Origin: Aplidium turbinatum
Taxonomy: Eukaryota > Chordata > Ascidiacea > Aplousobranchia > Polyclinidae
Direction: 5' to 3'
Length of the DNA stretch: 64,000 bases
NCBI GenBank assembly: GCA_918807975.1
Contig: OU964919.1
Coordinates: 40,431,824-40,495,823 of the forward strand
Part shown: positions 20,078 to 31,600 of the stretch, one piece after another
Position numbering within the stretch: position 1 is the stretch's first letter
Layout: each line of letters opens with the position of its first letter
Position numbers and translations under genes: made by a program
The notes under the pieces: generated by a model
What the model was told of the DNA's origin: nothing
The model's input: only the letters and a program-made list of their open reading frames with translations
Database searches by the model: none

Positions 20078-21395
20078 CCTACTGGCAGAGGTGGGCACTG
20101 GGCAGTAGCGCGCTACTTTTGTAGCGGCGCTACTAGCAGCGCTACTTTTTAGTTGGAGTACTGCAGTACTCCAACTAGTACTCCAACAGTACTGCGGCTG
20201 CAGTCGGGCGCTATTTTTTCCAAAGTAGCGGCAGCGGGAGAGGCGCTACTTTTTTTCAGTCGCACTCCCGCTACCCGCTACTTTTTTAATGTAAAGTGAA
20301 AAAATACTCGTTTTTTGGCAACACTGGCATGGTCAAGCACTCAAGCAGCTATATAATCGGTTTGGTTGCAAAGTTTTGGTCCTTTGGAAATCTCGTTTTC
20401 TGGTGTGGAGCTGCGATCCTGCGATCAAGGTATGAAATCAGGGTCAGGGCTAGGGCAATACGCAGGGCGAGTCCAAGGCGTATTACGGCTACGGAGTTTT
20501 GCTTCCAACCATTACAATTTGCGCGAAGAAGTTGACCGAGATCAGTGATCGTGTGACCTGTGAGGAGTTGAGAGTGAAAGTCCTTGAAGGGGTGAAGAAA
20601 CGATTCAACAAGTGCTTCAACGACATGAAATGCGTTATGGCATCATGTCTTCATCCCTCCTTCCAGACGTCGTGGCTATACAATTTCTGCACTACGTTTC
20701 CACAGATGATGCTGACGCACTGCGTGAAAAACTCACGAAAAATGTAATTTGACTGTTGCTGGAGACATCAAGCCAGGTTGATACCGAGAAGAGTGACACC
20801 AACACCAGTGACGACTCTGTGGATGAATTTTTTGGTGTGTTGGCGCCATCCCGTGAAACGTCGGTGGAGAAGGAAACAGCAATTGTGGACGCCTTTTTTT
20901 CGAACAGGAGCAAGTCCTTGAGCTTTTCAAATACCGAGTGAAAACATCTGTTCATTGAATACAACACCCCCATTCCTTCCAGTGCTGCGGTGGAAAGACT
21001 CTTCTCTGTTGGAAAAGGTGTGCTTAAGCCAAAGCGGGTAGGACTTAGTGACGCTCATTTTGAAATGCTCGTGTTTTTAAAAGATGCGTAACAATAAATT
21101 TCCCTTAGACGTAACGACGTTAAAATGACAGTGTAAGCGAATGATAACATTCGTTTTCAAAGTCATTTTTGGGTCACTAGGGACTTGAAAAGTGTTTCCT
21201 AGTGTCATTTTAGACAAAAGTACCGGAGGAAGTAGCGGTAGCGCGCGCTACTTTGGTCCGAGTAGCGGTAGCGGGTAGCGCGCTACTTTTGTAAATTGGT
21301 AGCGGGTAGCGGTAGCGCGCGCTATTTTGGTCCAAGTAGCGGTAGCGGGTAGCGCGCTACTTTAAAAGTAGCGGGTGCCCACCTCTGCTTACTGG
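20078..21395 (+). mobile_element. hAT transposon with GTAGCG-rich subterminal repeats
   Basis: The ends are CAGAGGTGGGCACTGGGC (from 20086) and GGGTGCCCACCTCTG (to 21387). They are flanked by CCTACTGG and CTTACTGG, an 8-bp duplication with one difference. Both subterminal zones are packed with GTAGCGG/GCGCGCTAC units (20105-20285 and 21225-21375). Transposase remnants lie in the middle. Confidence 0.85.
20499..21091 (+). pseudogene. hAT transposase remnant
   Basis: Pieces in order are VLEGVKKRFNKCF with MASCLHPSF (about 20575-20670), an acidic linker with VDEFFGVLAPS (about 20815-20850), and the dimerisation block IPSSAAVERLFSVGKGVLKP with KRVGLSDAHFEMLVFLK before a stop near 21091. They occupy different frames with at least two breaks. 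The first two catalytic regions of hAT proteins are not recognisable, so most of the protein has been lost. Confidence 0.75.
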
Positions 21396-22104
21396 TAACC
21401 TTATGAGGTTTCTGTTTTGGAATTGGAAACCTTTCATTAGAGCTGAAAATACGCTCAAAATGCACTAAATTAAATACATCTTTTCAAATTTTTCAGGAGA
21501 GAGTCGCCCCGACTCTCCGCTCCATATAGCCTCAGTTTACCACCTGCTGTCGCTACAATGTTAGATGTATTGCCAGTGAGAAAGATATTCTCTAACGTAG
21601 AATTTGCGCCAAAATTCTATACGGTAGGCTACTTCATATCAAAACTTCTCAGATCTTGCAACTTCACTTTCAATTCATGCTCATTTTTTTTTTTCATGCT
21701 CTAGCTAGCTACTAAGGCTTATCTATAGTTTCCTGTAACTAAGCTAACTGTGCATTACTTCACACCCACTACACGAAATGCCTAGCTACTCCCAATTTCA
21801 CTACCAAGTAGTGGAATTTATCCGTACTTTTTGTTGATCTAAGATTTATATACGTTTAATTTAGCCTACAGTATGAGGCTATGTAGGCTACGGTAGGCTA
21901 TGCTATGTTTGATTTTGATAGTTGATCTGTGACGAAACAATCTGCTCAGTAAAACAACGCTTCAAAAACATGACATATAGCTATTAGCTTCTACTAGTCA
22001 CCTCTCATGGTGTGTCGTTTCATCACATTTGTTTGTCGTTTCCATCAGGTTTACACCCGTGGTTGAAGATTTAGATTAAGTGGTCGGGAAGGCAAGGAAG
22101 CCAA
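21396..22104. other. Spacer
   Basis: I see no gene or repeat with recognisable ends; there are several TAGGCTA motifs at 21.86-21.90 kb. Confidence 0.4.
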
Positions 22105-22240
22105 TCTTCGTGTCCACCTTAAGACATGCCTTTAAGTGTCCTGCCATAGACACAGCCGCATGCTCTTGAGCGGTGTCGAACCGGCGCCCTTTCGATTGCC
22201 GTTCCAGTGTTCTCACCACTTGGCTATGCAGCCGTTATTG
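22105..22240 (-). repeat. tRNA-derived SINE
   Basis: The minus strand reads GGCTGCATAGCCAAGTGGTG (box A), then GGTTCGACACC (box B), then a tail with TTAAAGGCATG also seen at 11.95 kb. The hAT element at 22253 lies immediately beside it. Confidence 0.65.
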
Positions 22241-22244
22241 TGCA

Positions 22245-22678
22245 ACCGTGAGCAGGGGCGCCAGAAGCGGGGGACAAGAGGGCAAAATCCCCCCTTTTCC
22301 TCAACCTTTCTATAGATGGAGAACAGGGGGGCAATGGCACCCTTTTGAAGTCATGTAAGCTTCTGCACATTTTGCAATACAACAATTTCTGCTATTCGCT
22401 TTTAACCTAGTTATAATCTTTCATTGTTGCCTCAAAATAAGTTAATATTCACCACAAAAATTTACATCATTCTAACATAACATGGTGCCCTTCCGTGCCA
22501 TTGTTCTTTGTATACCGGATACTTGTATCATAACTCGATAATAAGCTGATAGATGAACATTATCGCTATATCTTATCCTAAAACTTAAAAAAATTGGTCT
22601 TTCAGCCACAAAAGTGCCCCTTTTTCATAATCCTGTCCCCCCCTAGTCAAAAATCGTTCCGGCGCCCCTGACCGTAAG
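22245..22678. mobile_element. Small hAT element (CAGGGGCGCC family)
   Basis: It spans 22253-22670 (418 bp). The ends are CAGGGGCGCCAGAAG and CGTTCCGGCGCCCCTG. The flanks ACCGTGAG and ACCGTAAG form an 8-bp duplication with one difference. There is no coding content. Confidence 0.85.
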
Positions 22679-23549
22679 GCAGCTTGACTGGCCTAGCGCC
22701 ACACCCTGACGTTTACACTCCGATATTTTATTGAGCAACCTTATTACGTCACAATGTTTTTCCTGTATTGTTCCACTTTTATTACCGTACTGACTGTTTT
22801 CTGCTGCTTAGCACGACTTTTAGTATCCCTTGCCCTGTTCAGAGTAGCCTTGTAGCCTAGGCTATGTCTGAGCACTCGTGGTATCAATTGCAGAAATATC
22901 CCGCCAATCAATCTCCGCATCTTCTATCATCACTTAGAAAATTCCATCCAAGATCGCTTGTTGAATTCAACAGACTTGTCATTTATTTACGTCTGCAAAA
23001 TACTTGATCCAACTACTTGGCAAAAAGACACAGTAGGCTAATGACACACAGAGAAAACTAAATCATTGAAGTGGCAAAGAGATTGCGCTTAGATGAATGC
23101 AAAGCTGTGAGGGGACTTCGTGAATATGTAACTACGAAAAAAATATCCCAGCTAAGAGTCTTCAAAATTTGATAACGTCACTAAAATCCATTCCAATTTC
23201 ATTGAGCGCGTGTAAGCGCCGATTTAACAAATGAACCTCATACTGACATCTGACCGTGCTTCTCTACACACTGTAACTGTTTATACGAATGGTCGGTCCT
23301 CCACTGAGAAAGTTGAGACCCTGCAATTGAGACCCGAAGTCGCCAAAGGTCTTATGGTTTTGAATACGATAAATGTCTTGAAAAATTGTTGAACTTGTAA
23401 TTTTTTGTGTTATTGTTTCAATAAAATACGAACATTTACATTGAACAACGTTATATCATCTATAAACTAAGATACTTAATTTAGCAACGTATTAAACACG
23501 TACATCAAGTGTGTTGTTTCAAAGTCTTGCCTATTTTTGTATTTTTACT
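22679..23549. other. Spacer
   Basis: AT-rich; I see no recognisable gene or repeat ends. Confidence 0.35.
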
Positions 23550-23668
23550 ACTTTGGATTCAAAACACGCTTCCACGCGTTTTGTCACTTCCATTTTTTCT
23601 GAACATAAGCCATGAGTTGACATGTGTTGTTTTGACTTGGATGGCCAAAAGCAAACACAAACTAAACT
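23550..23668 (+). repeat. 3' end of the CR1/L2-group LINE
   Basis: It shares the 3' UTR end of the LINE at 15.3-18.9 kb (CGCGTTTTGTC..., TGTTTTGA, ATGGCCA/ATGGTCA, then a short ACTAA tail corresponding to ACTGA there). It is a strongly 5'-truncated copy. Confidence 0.7.
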
Positions 23669-23749
23669 AAAATATCACCTGTGATACTATAGACCTTTCA
23701 TTATTTATAAAGTCTTATATATGGTCATTATTTATAAAGTCTTTCTTTG

Positions 23750-25044
23750 ATATAAAGCAGGGGTCACCAACCTTTTTTGCATGCGGGCCACTTTGGCACT
23801 AAGGAGAGCTGTGGCGGGCCGCACTAATAAAATTTTAGGTAGGTTGACTCTAATGCTAGAAATGAACGCATTTCGTACCCAGTAAGTTATTCAGCGTTAC
23901 ATGTTGTTACTATTTATCTTAGAATACCGCAGCAACAAAATTAGTCGAACAACGCTACTGCCTGGCAGAGCTCCTTTAACAACACTTTTGACTTCTTTAA
24001 CAATGTCTAATAAACGAGACCACTTGTTTTGCGCACTTGTAGCGAGGCGAACGGTTTCATTAGAATATTCATCGCCAAGCAAGAGTGATGTTGTCACTTC
24101 GCTTCGCAAAAGATATCTTGCAATTAACAGTTTCAGTAACCAAAGAAATGTTTGACACGTCGCAATACAGGCAACAACAGTGACCTGCTATGCTGCTAAC
24201 ATACCAGCGAAAAATAGGCTCCAATAACAGGGAGAAAGAAGCTAGGCACCATGAAACAAACGCTTGTAGAAATCACCTAAAAAAACGTTTCTATCGCAAC
24301 TCATGAACGGTGTTCCCTCTAAAACAGCAATGAGTTGGTTTTTCATCTTTTCGTGAGAGTCTATAAAACCGTATTTCTCGATTATTAGACAACTGTCACT
24401 TGCGGTGCTTATCAGCATGGCAAGAATTGTTGATTAACAACATTTTGCAGTAGGCTACCAAACTAAATATTTTCATAATACAACCAGAAGTTGTCTTATG
24501 AAAATATAACCAACACCTGTCAGAAGATATTTCATTTTCTTGATACAACCAGAAAATGTCTTTAAATTTATATATAATATTTTGCCACTTTATTATAAAT
24601 TGAGTTGGCACACCGGCCTATTTTGCTAACAAAAACTTGCTTAAAGGGAACACTGCTCGTGAAACACAATGACGGTGAAACGCACACTAGTGTTTACATG
24701 ACACTTACAAACTTAAAATAAGCAACCCTATGCTCACAGACAATTTCGAAATTCGAAAACAGACGTTTTAATCAACCACTGGGACAGTGTGGCTGGACGT
24801 CGCATTGGAATAACGTTAAGCGACCCCCACCTAGAACTACAATCTGAATGGTCGGTCGGTGGAATCGTATGCAAAGCGAAAATATGCTTCCCGGAAAGTA
24901 TTTTTTACCTTCATGCTCATTGACTCCTCAAGAAAAGTAGTTTTGGTTACACTTGTACGCTGATACCTTCCGCGGGCCGCAGCGATACACCGTGGCGGGC
25001 CGCATGCGGCCCGCGGCCGCCATTTGGTGACCCCTGATATAAAG
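23750..25044. mobile_element. hAT element (CAGGGGTCACC family)
   Basis: It spans 23758-25036 (1279 bp). The ends are CAGGGGTCACCAACC and GGTGACCCCTG, with an exact 8-bp duplication ATATAAAG (23750-23757 and 25037-25044). Near both ends it carries GCGGGCC-rich sequence (GTGGCGGGCCGCA), as in many vertebrate and invertebrate hAT elements of this type. No transposase domain is recognisable with confidence. Its right end lies about 450 bp upstream of the SSR3 start codon. Confidence 0.9.
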
Positions 25045-25487
25045 TCTATAGTGGAACTGTATATATCAATTCAGTCATATCATGGTCATATGGTGTCGCT
25101 GTTTTGACACATCAACAGAACACATTTTCACATTTATTCAAAATTTGACAAATAACAAACTAAGCTTTTTTTTAATAAAAAGTGAAAAACTAGAAACCAA
25201 ATTACACGATAAATTCCATTTATAAACACTATTGATGATTTAGACAACTAATTGTTTTATTTTGAAGTATTAGTGTCAGTGTTACTGCAATTGATTGAGT
25301 AGGTGTGAAATTAGTATGTTTGCCGCTTGTGAGTTTTTCTGAAATAGCAAACACGTCACCACTTTCTTCACTTGATAATCTAGTGTTTGTGATTAGCCAA
25401 GTGTTTGGAAAGGCTGTGCGCAGAAAAATAGGTTATTGTCAGTTTGATTTTTCTGATAGTTATCTCAAGCGAAATCAAAGTATCACT

Positions 25488-25620
25488 ATGCCTGCAAAAG
25501 CATCAGCTAGTTTTAGCAAGGAAGAAGAGTTGTTATTGCAAGATTTTGGAAGAGACTTGTCCCGAAAATCTGTTGTAATTTTCTATATTCATGCCTTGTT
25601 CATTTCAGCAATTCCAATAT
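25488..25620 (+). CDS. SSR3: SSR3 coding exon 1
   Basis: It encodes the N-terminus from [20 protein letters not shown] to SAIPI plus one base of a Trp codon. The donor is GTAAGT at 25621. Confidence 0.95.
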
Positions 25621-28600
25621 GTAAGTTATCAATCATACGGTAGGTTACGGTACAATACACCTTTGATAAAATAGAATCAGCTGTACTTATTTTTCATTTT
25701 TTCTTTGCAGCAATAATAAGTTCCGGTTTTTGTTTTTAGCTTGTTTGATGGAATGTTCTCTTCAGACTGAGAAAACTTCCTCTGAAGCTTATTAATTAGG
25801 CTGTGACTATATTTACACCATAGTGAACAATATTCATGTATTTGAAGCATTTTTTAGTAAACAATAGAGTAACTGTTTAAGTTAACAAGTACGATTTTCA
25901 GACGTCCTTGAAATAAATGGTTGCAAATACACACATGGACTATATTCAGTGGTGTATGCTTTTTTGTTTGAATTTACAAATAAATAATACTATGTTCTTG
26001 CTTTCTGGAAAAATGTGCTTGTGATTGTGGAATCAGTCTGATGTTTTTCAATCAAATTCACAACCTACAGTTTGAAAAGCATTTTAGGCAACTTTACTAA
26101 AAACGAGGCCCACCAGTGAATTTCGGAGAGGGAGACAGGGGAAAGATGGTGTTCGCACGGCCCTGTAGCATAGGCCTTCTGTTTCGTTAGGTTATATATA
26201 TATGTTAGAGAGCGATAATTTTTGTTTGAAGTATTGTAATAAATTACATTCGATATTAAACTTTCACAGAGGTTCAATTTATGCTTTAATCTGAAAACAT
26301 TGCCTGTTAATAGACGGATGCAACCTAATTCGTACCATGAACAATTTGTACCGTCAGTTCGTACCTTGAAAAGATTGAAAGAAAAAATTAAAAAAAGTCG
26401 CTGATCGCAGTTTCCGCAAACAAACAAAAACTCTTAGGATCATTAGTTACCAGAAATTTTAAAATGTTTGCGGAAACTCACTCCGCACTCATGCAGCCTA
26501 CACTGACCAAAGCCCACACTAAAAAAAGAAGCTTGATCTCAGTCTCATTGGCCATCTTCGGAAACGAAGGGCGAACATCATCATCATCAGAATACCTCAA
26601 TGATTCAAAAGATTAGATTTGTTACACAAGGTCGTAAACTTGATCACAGGCACACACACACCTTCGTGCTGGAGTTAAAAAAAACTGTAGTTTGGTTGGA
26701 GGTTGTTTCATTATTATTGGCATTGCTATAAGATTTTTCACTCTTGAGAATGAACATTGCAGAGTGGTCTAAAAATACTTTTTTACATAACATACATCTA
26801 CTGACGACTGTTAAAATTATTTATGTTCAACTCTAAGGTTCATCACATTAAGCTTTCTCATCTATGTGTATTGTGTATATATATGATGATAATGATGATG
26901 TTCACCCTTCGTTTCCGAAGATGGCCAATGAGACTGAGATAAAGCTTCTTTTTTCTTTTTTTAGTGTTGACTTTGGTCAGTGTAGGCTACATGAGTGCGG
27001 AGATGGCTGATGAGGCCTATCTGTGCGGTGAAACTTCTGCTGCAGGATGGACATTGGAAGGATGGTTGGCTAGGGCCAGGGTTGTTTGAGGCTCGGGCCT
27101 TGCAATGTTCTCGTTTTCTGACAGCAGATAGTGTATGGTGTTTCTCAGCTTATTCTGCGCCTTTATAAATAAGACTGCGCCATGTTGGTCGTTCTGCGGC
27201 TAAGTCTTCCCACGAATCTACGTCGATGGCGAATTCTTTCATGGAAGCTTAAAGTGTCCTTAAAGCGTTTTCTTTGACCACCTACATGACGTTTGCCGTT
27301 AGTCAGTTCTCCGTAGAGCAGTTGTTTAGGAATGCGATGGCTCGGCATCCGGTGGACATGACCAGCCCATCTTATTTGTGCCTTTTTTACGAGGGTAAGA
27401 GTGCTGGGCATGTTTGCTTTACTGAGAACTTCGGTGTCTGGGACTTTGTCCTGCCATCGAATCTTGAGGAGCTTTCGGAGGCAGGAGAGGTGGAAGTGGT
27501 TCACCTGCCTTTCGTGTCTCCTATAAAGAGTCGAGGCCTCACATGCATATTGCATATATACAGAAGGGTCGTCAGAATAACTGCTTTGTAAACTTTTAGC
27601 TTTGTGGGCAGCTTGATTCCCCGCCTCTTCCATACGTTAGACCTCGATCTACCGAAGGCGATAGATGCTTTGGCGATTCTGTTGTTGATTTCCAGGTCAA
27701 TGGTGGCTGTGTTAGAAAGAGTACTACCGAGATACTTGAAACTTTGACATGCATGTAGTTTCTGGTCGTTTACAGTGATGAGTGGTTTGCTATAGGATTT
27801 TCCAGGGGCTAGTTGATACATTGCCTCTGTTTTCTTAGTGCTGATTGTTAGTCCAAAATTATCGCAAGCAGAGGAGAACTTATTCATTTGTTGTTGGATT
27901 TCGCTTTTGGAACAGGCGTTCAGGGCACAGTCATCCGCGTACAGAAGTTCTTTAATGACAGTTTTGGTAACTTTGGTGATTGCTTTGAAGCATCTCAGGT
28001 TAAAAAGTTTTCCGTCACAACGATAGCGAATTGGAATACCATTGCGGTCTTCATCTCTGAAAGCATCTGTCAGCATTGCTGAAAACATCATGCTAAATAA
28101 GGTAGGTGCCAGGACACAGCCCTGTTTAACGCCGTTTGTAACTGGGAAGGCTTCAGAGAATTCATTGTCATCAGCAACATAGGCCATCATGAAATTGTCT
28201 TACAATGGAGATGTATGTGCTTGGGCATCCGTATTTGTGCATGATCTTCCACAACCCTTCCCTGCTCACTGTATCAAAAGCTTTTGTCAAATCCACAAAG
28301 ACAGTGTAAAGGTCTTGGTGTTGCTCCATGCACTTTTCTTGAAGCTGTCTGGCCGCAAAGATCATATCTACAGTTCCTCGGCCCTGGCAAAATCCACACT
28401 GGCTTTCAGGGAGAAGGCCTTGCTCGAGATGGTTCAAGAGGCGGTTCAGTAAGACACGAGCGAGAATTTTTCCAGCAATTGACAGGAGGGAGATTCCTCA
28501 ATGGTTGTCGCACAATTGGTGATTTCCCTTGCGTTTGTAAATGTGCACTATAGATGCATCTTTGAAGTCCTGGGGAATTACACCTGTAATCCACATTGAC

Positions 28601-31600
28601 TGGAATAATTCAATAAGACTGTCAACAAGGCCCTTGCCACCTGATTTGTAGATCTCTGCTGGTATAGAGTCAGGTCCAGGGGCTTTTCCCAAGGGTAAGA
28701 GGTCGATGGCTTTCTGAACTTCATCAACTGTTGGGAGGGCGTCGAGTTCACGATTGGTGGTTGGTTACCTGAGTGAGGTGATCAATGGCTTCGTCGTTTA
28801 TCTCTGAAGGCCGGTTGAGAACGTCATGGAAGTGTTCGGCCCACCTTAGTAAGATTTGGCTCTTGGTAGTGAGCAGAGTTGATCTATCGATGTTAAAGAG
28901 AGGGCGTAGTTTAGAGGTGGACGGACCATACACAGTTTTTAAGGCGGTGTAAAAGCGCTTAGTGTCGTGCCTATCTGCATAGCTTTGGATCTCATCAGCT
29001 TTAGCACTGAGCCAAGAGTCTTGCATGTTTCGCAACTTGGCTTGAATCTTGCTGCGTATATTGGTAAAGGCAGTTTTCTTGGAAACATCCAAGGGGTTAC
29101 GCTGGTGATCTCTAAGTAGAAGTCGCTTGGCTTCCAGCATTTCCATGATCTCTGCATCGTTTTCATCAAACCAGTCTTGATGGTTTCTGACTGCGGGGCC
29201 TAGCACCTCAGATGCGGTAGAGTGTACTGTGTCTCGTAGAGTGGTCCATTGACTTTCAATGTTGTTATCACTACTGGTTGTGGTTGAGAGATTGTTTCTC
29301 AGGGCACATTGAAACTCCTTCACAGTGTCAAGGGACTTCAGCCGGTCGATATTGAGCCGTTTTGTGACTGTTTGGCCTTGAGGTCTTCTCTTGGGCTTGA
29401 TGTGAAGCGATAGGTTGGAGACTATTAAGCGGTGATCAGTCCAGCAGTCAGCACCTCACATGGCTTTGGTCACACGTACGTCATGTTTGTCTTTGGCTCT
29501 GGTTATGACATAATCAATGAGATGCCAGTGTTTAGAGCGGGGGTGCATCCATGATATGTTACGGGTAGGAAGACGGAACATAGTGTTTGTGATAGCTAGG
29601 CCATGGGTGGTACAGGTTTTTAGCAGAAGAAGACCATTGCTATTGCACTTTCCTATACCATGTTTTCCAATAATGCCATTCCAGACCTGGTGTTCACAAC
29701 CAACACGGGCATTGAAATCGCCAAGAATGAATAACTTCTCCGATTTGGGGATGGAAGCAATAAGATAGTCTAATTCTTCATAGAATTTTGCCTTTGCATC
29801 GGTATTGTTGGTCATGGTGGGGGCATAAGCACTAATCAAAGTGGCATTGTTTTTGCCCAGAGGAAGCTGCATTGACATTAGACGGTCGTTTACCTCATTA
29901 AGTAACTTAGTTAGTTTCTTCACATGAAGAGACTTGATGGCAAATCCAACACCAGACTCTCGGCGTTCGTTTATGCTGCGGCCACTCCAAAAGATGGTGT
30001 AGCCACCTCCTATTTCAGACAGATGTCCTGAATCAGCAAAGCGAGTTTCACTTAGGGCAGCAATGTCGATGTTGTAGCGGGCTAGTTCTCTGGCCACAAG
30101 AGCAGTTCTGCGAGCAGGTCTGTTGGAGTTTGGGTTATCGAGCAGTGTTCTGACATTCCATGAAGCTATTTTGAGACTATAGAATTTTCTTTTGTTTTTT
30201 TGACCGCGTGAAGGGATCCCCACCAGCTGCGGCAGGCTGGCCAGGGTACGATGGAGCAGGCGATTTTTAGGGCACCTTTTCTAACCCTGTCCTCAGACTA
30301 CAGAGGCGAGCAGAGCATTCCTAGATAGGGCTGCTCGGTCGCTCAGGGGGCTGCCGGATTCCACTGCTGCTCGGATTCAGTGGAGAACGACCATATGGCC
30401 TGAGCCGCCTGTGTGTGGGATCATGGCTACAGCTTGGGTGTATCCGCATCATCTGGTTCGCCGTTCCTCCATCGCCACAGGGCTTCTTGATCCAGGATCA
30501 TGACTTGCGCGTGATTTTGTTTTAAGTGAGGAAGGGCTGCGCGGGACTCCAACCTCACTCTCTTGTCTCAGGTTTCAGGGTCCAATGGCAAGACATGGTC
30601 AAGACGATTGGGTGAAGCATGAGATGCAGCAGGATGGGTCGTAACGAACGTAACGTAACGAACGTAATGGGTCGTAACGATGACCATAACGTCTATGTGT
30701 CACGTCATGCTCTTGGGCAGTGGGCACGTCCTGCAACTGTGATACTGGATGGTGCCTTCCTGTCCGTTGAGCTATGTCCAGTGATGAGCTTCTTCCGCAC
30801 AGTCTGCCACACATCCAGGTTTGAATAAGGTGACAAGCCGGAGTGGTGTTATTTGACCCATAGCTGGGGCCCTGACAGGTGCTACTGCTACGGGCCAGAG
30901 CAGACCTGGGAGTAATGGAAAACTAAGGGGTAACTCCATATTCCCCATAACTCCAGAGTTCCCACACTGGAGCCTTTCCCACCGGTTGCAGTTTTTAACG
31001 TCATGCCCAGGACTATATATATGATATACATCATTTCAAAGCTTTCACATTTTTTTTATTTATTAATAAACCAATTGTGGTTGCACTTAGTTAGATAAAA
31101 CAAAAAGATTATTGCAAAATATAGAGTTTTGCAGTAGTTAGGTTGTTGTTATACTATGACCCATATGGTCTTTTTCTTTGGTTCTAATTTCTGCTTCATA
31201 ATCAGGGCTTTTCAATCGAATTCATCAGATGGAGTTGACAGAAAATGCGATATTATTTGTTGTTGGTACTTTGGTTAGTACTTACCTGGTATCATTGGCA
31301 TACAAGAACAACAAATTTCAGCTGAAACATAAGTAAGCTTGTTAATGCTTATGGTTTATCTCCTTACATTGTGCATGATGATTTTTGTTTCCACATGTTA
31401 GTGTTCAGTAAAGTACTTCACTATGTAGAGTAGACACTAAGAATCTGTTTTAACCTGATGCTGACATCAGGCTAAATAAGCAACAATCATGCTGCTAAAA
31501 GCGAAACTCAATCTTTTTCATTAAAGTAGGCTATACTAATAAAGGTTAAAATGAAAAAGTACTGTTTGAAAGCTTTCATGATAATTGATTATGTTAATAT

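Larger units (their letters stand above)
26876..31025 (-). mobile_element. Full-length-looking LINE (APE-type, RTE-like), antisense in SSR3 intron 1
   Basis: It is flanked by an exact 12-bp duplication TATATATATGAT (26876-26887 and 31014-31025), so the element is 26888-31013, about 4.1 kb. It has a 5' UTR-like region (about 30224-31013), a minus-strand coding region of endonuclease then RT, and a 3' end with GATGAT-type simple repeats. It ends only about 190 bp before SSR3 exon 2. The style of the proteins (craniofacial-development-protein-2-like endonuclease) suggests an RTE-related clade, which is an inference. About five breaks interrupt the coding region. Confidence 0.8.

Noticed and set aside
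22165-22240. Possible tRNA gene on the minus strand
   Set aside because: It shares its non-tRNA tail with another copy at 11.95 kb and has no good cloverleaf.
26065-26427. Minus-strand frame of 120 residues
   Set aside because: It lies in SSR3 intron 1, has no known domain and shows composition like the surrounding AT-rich DNA.
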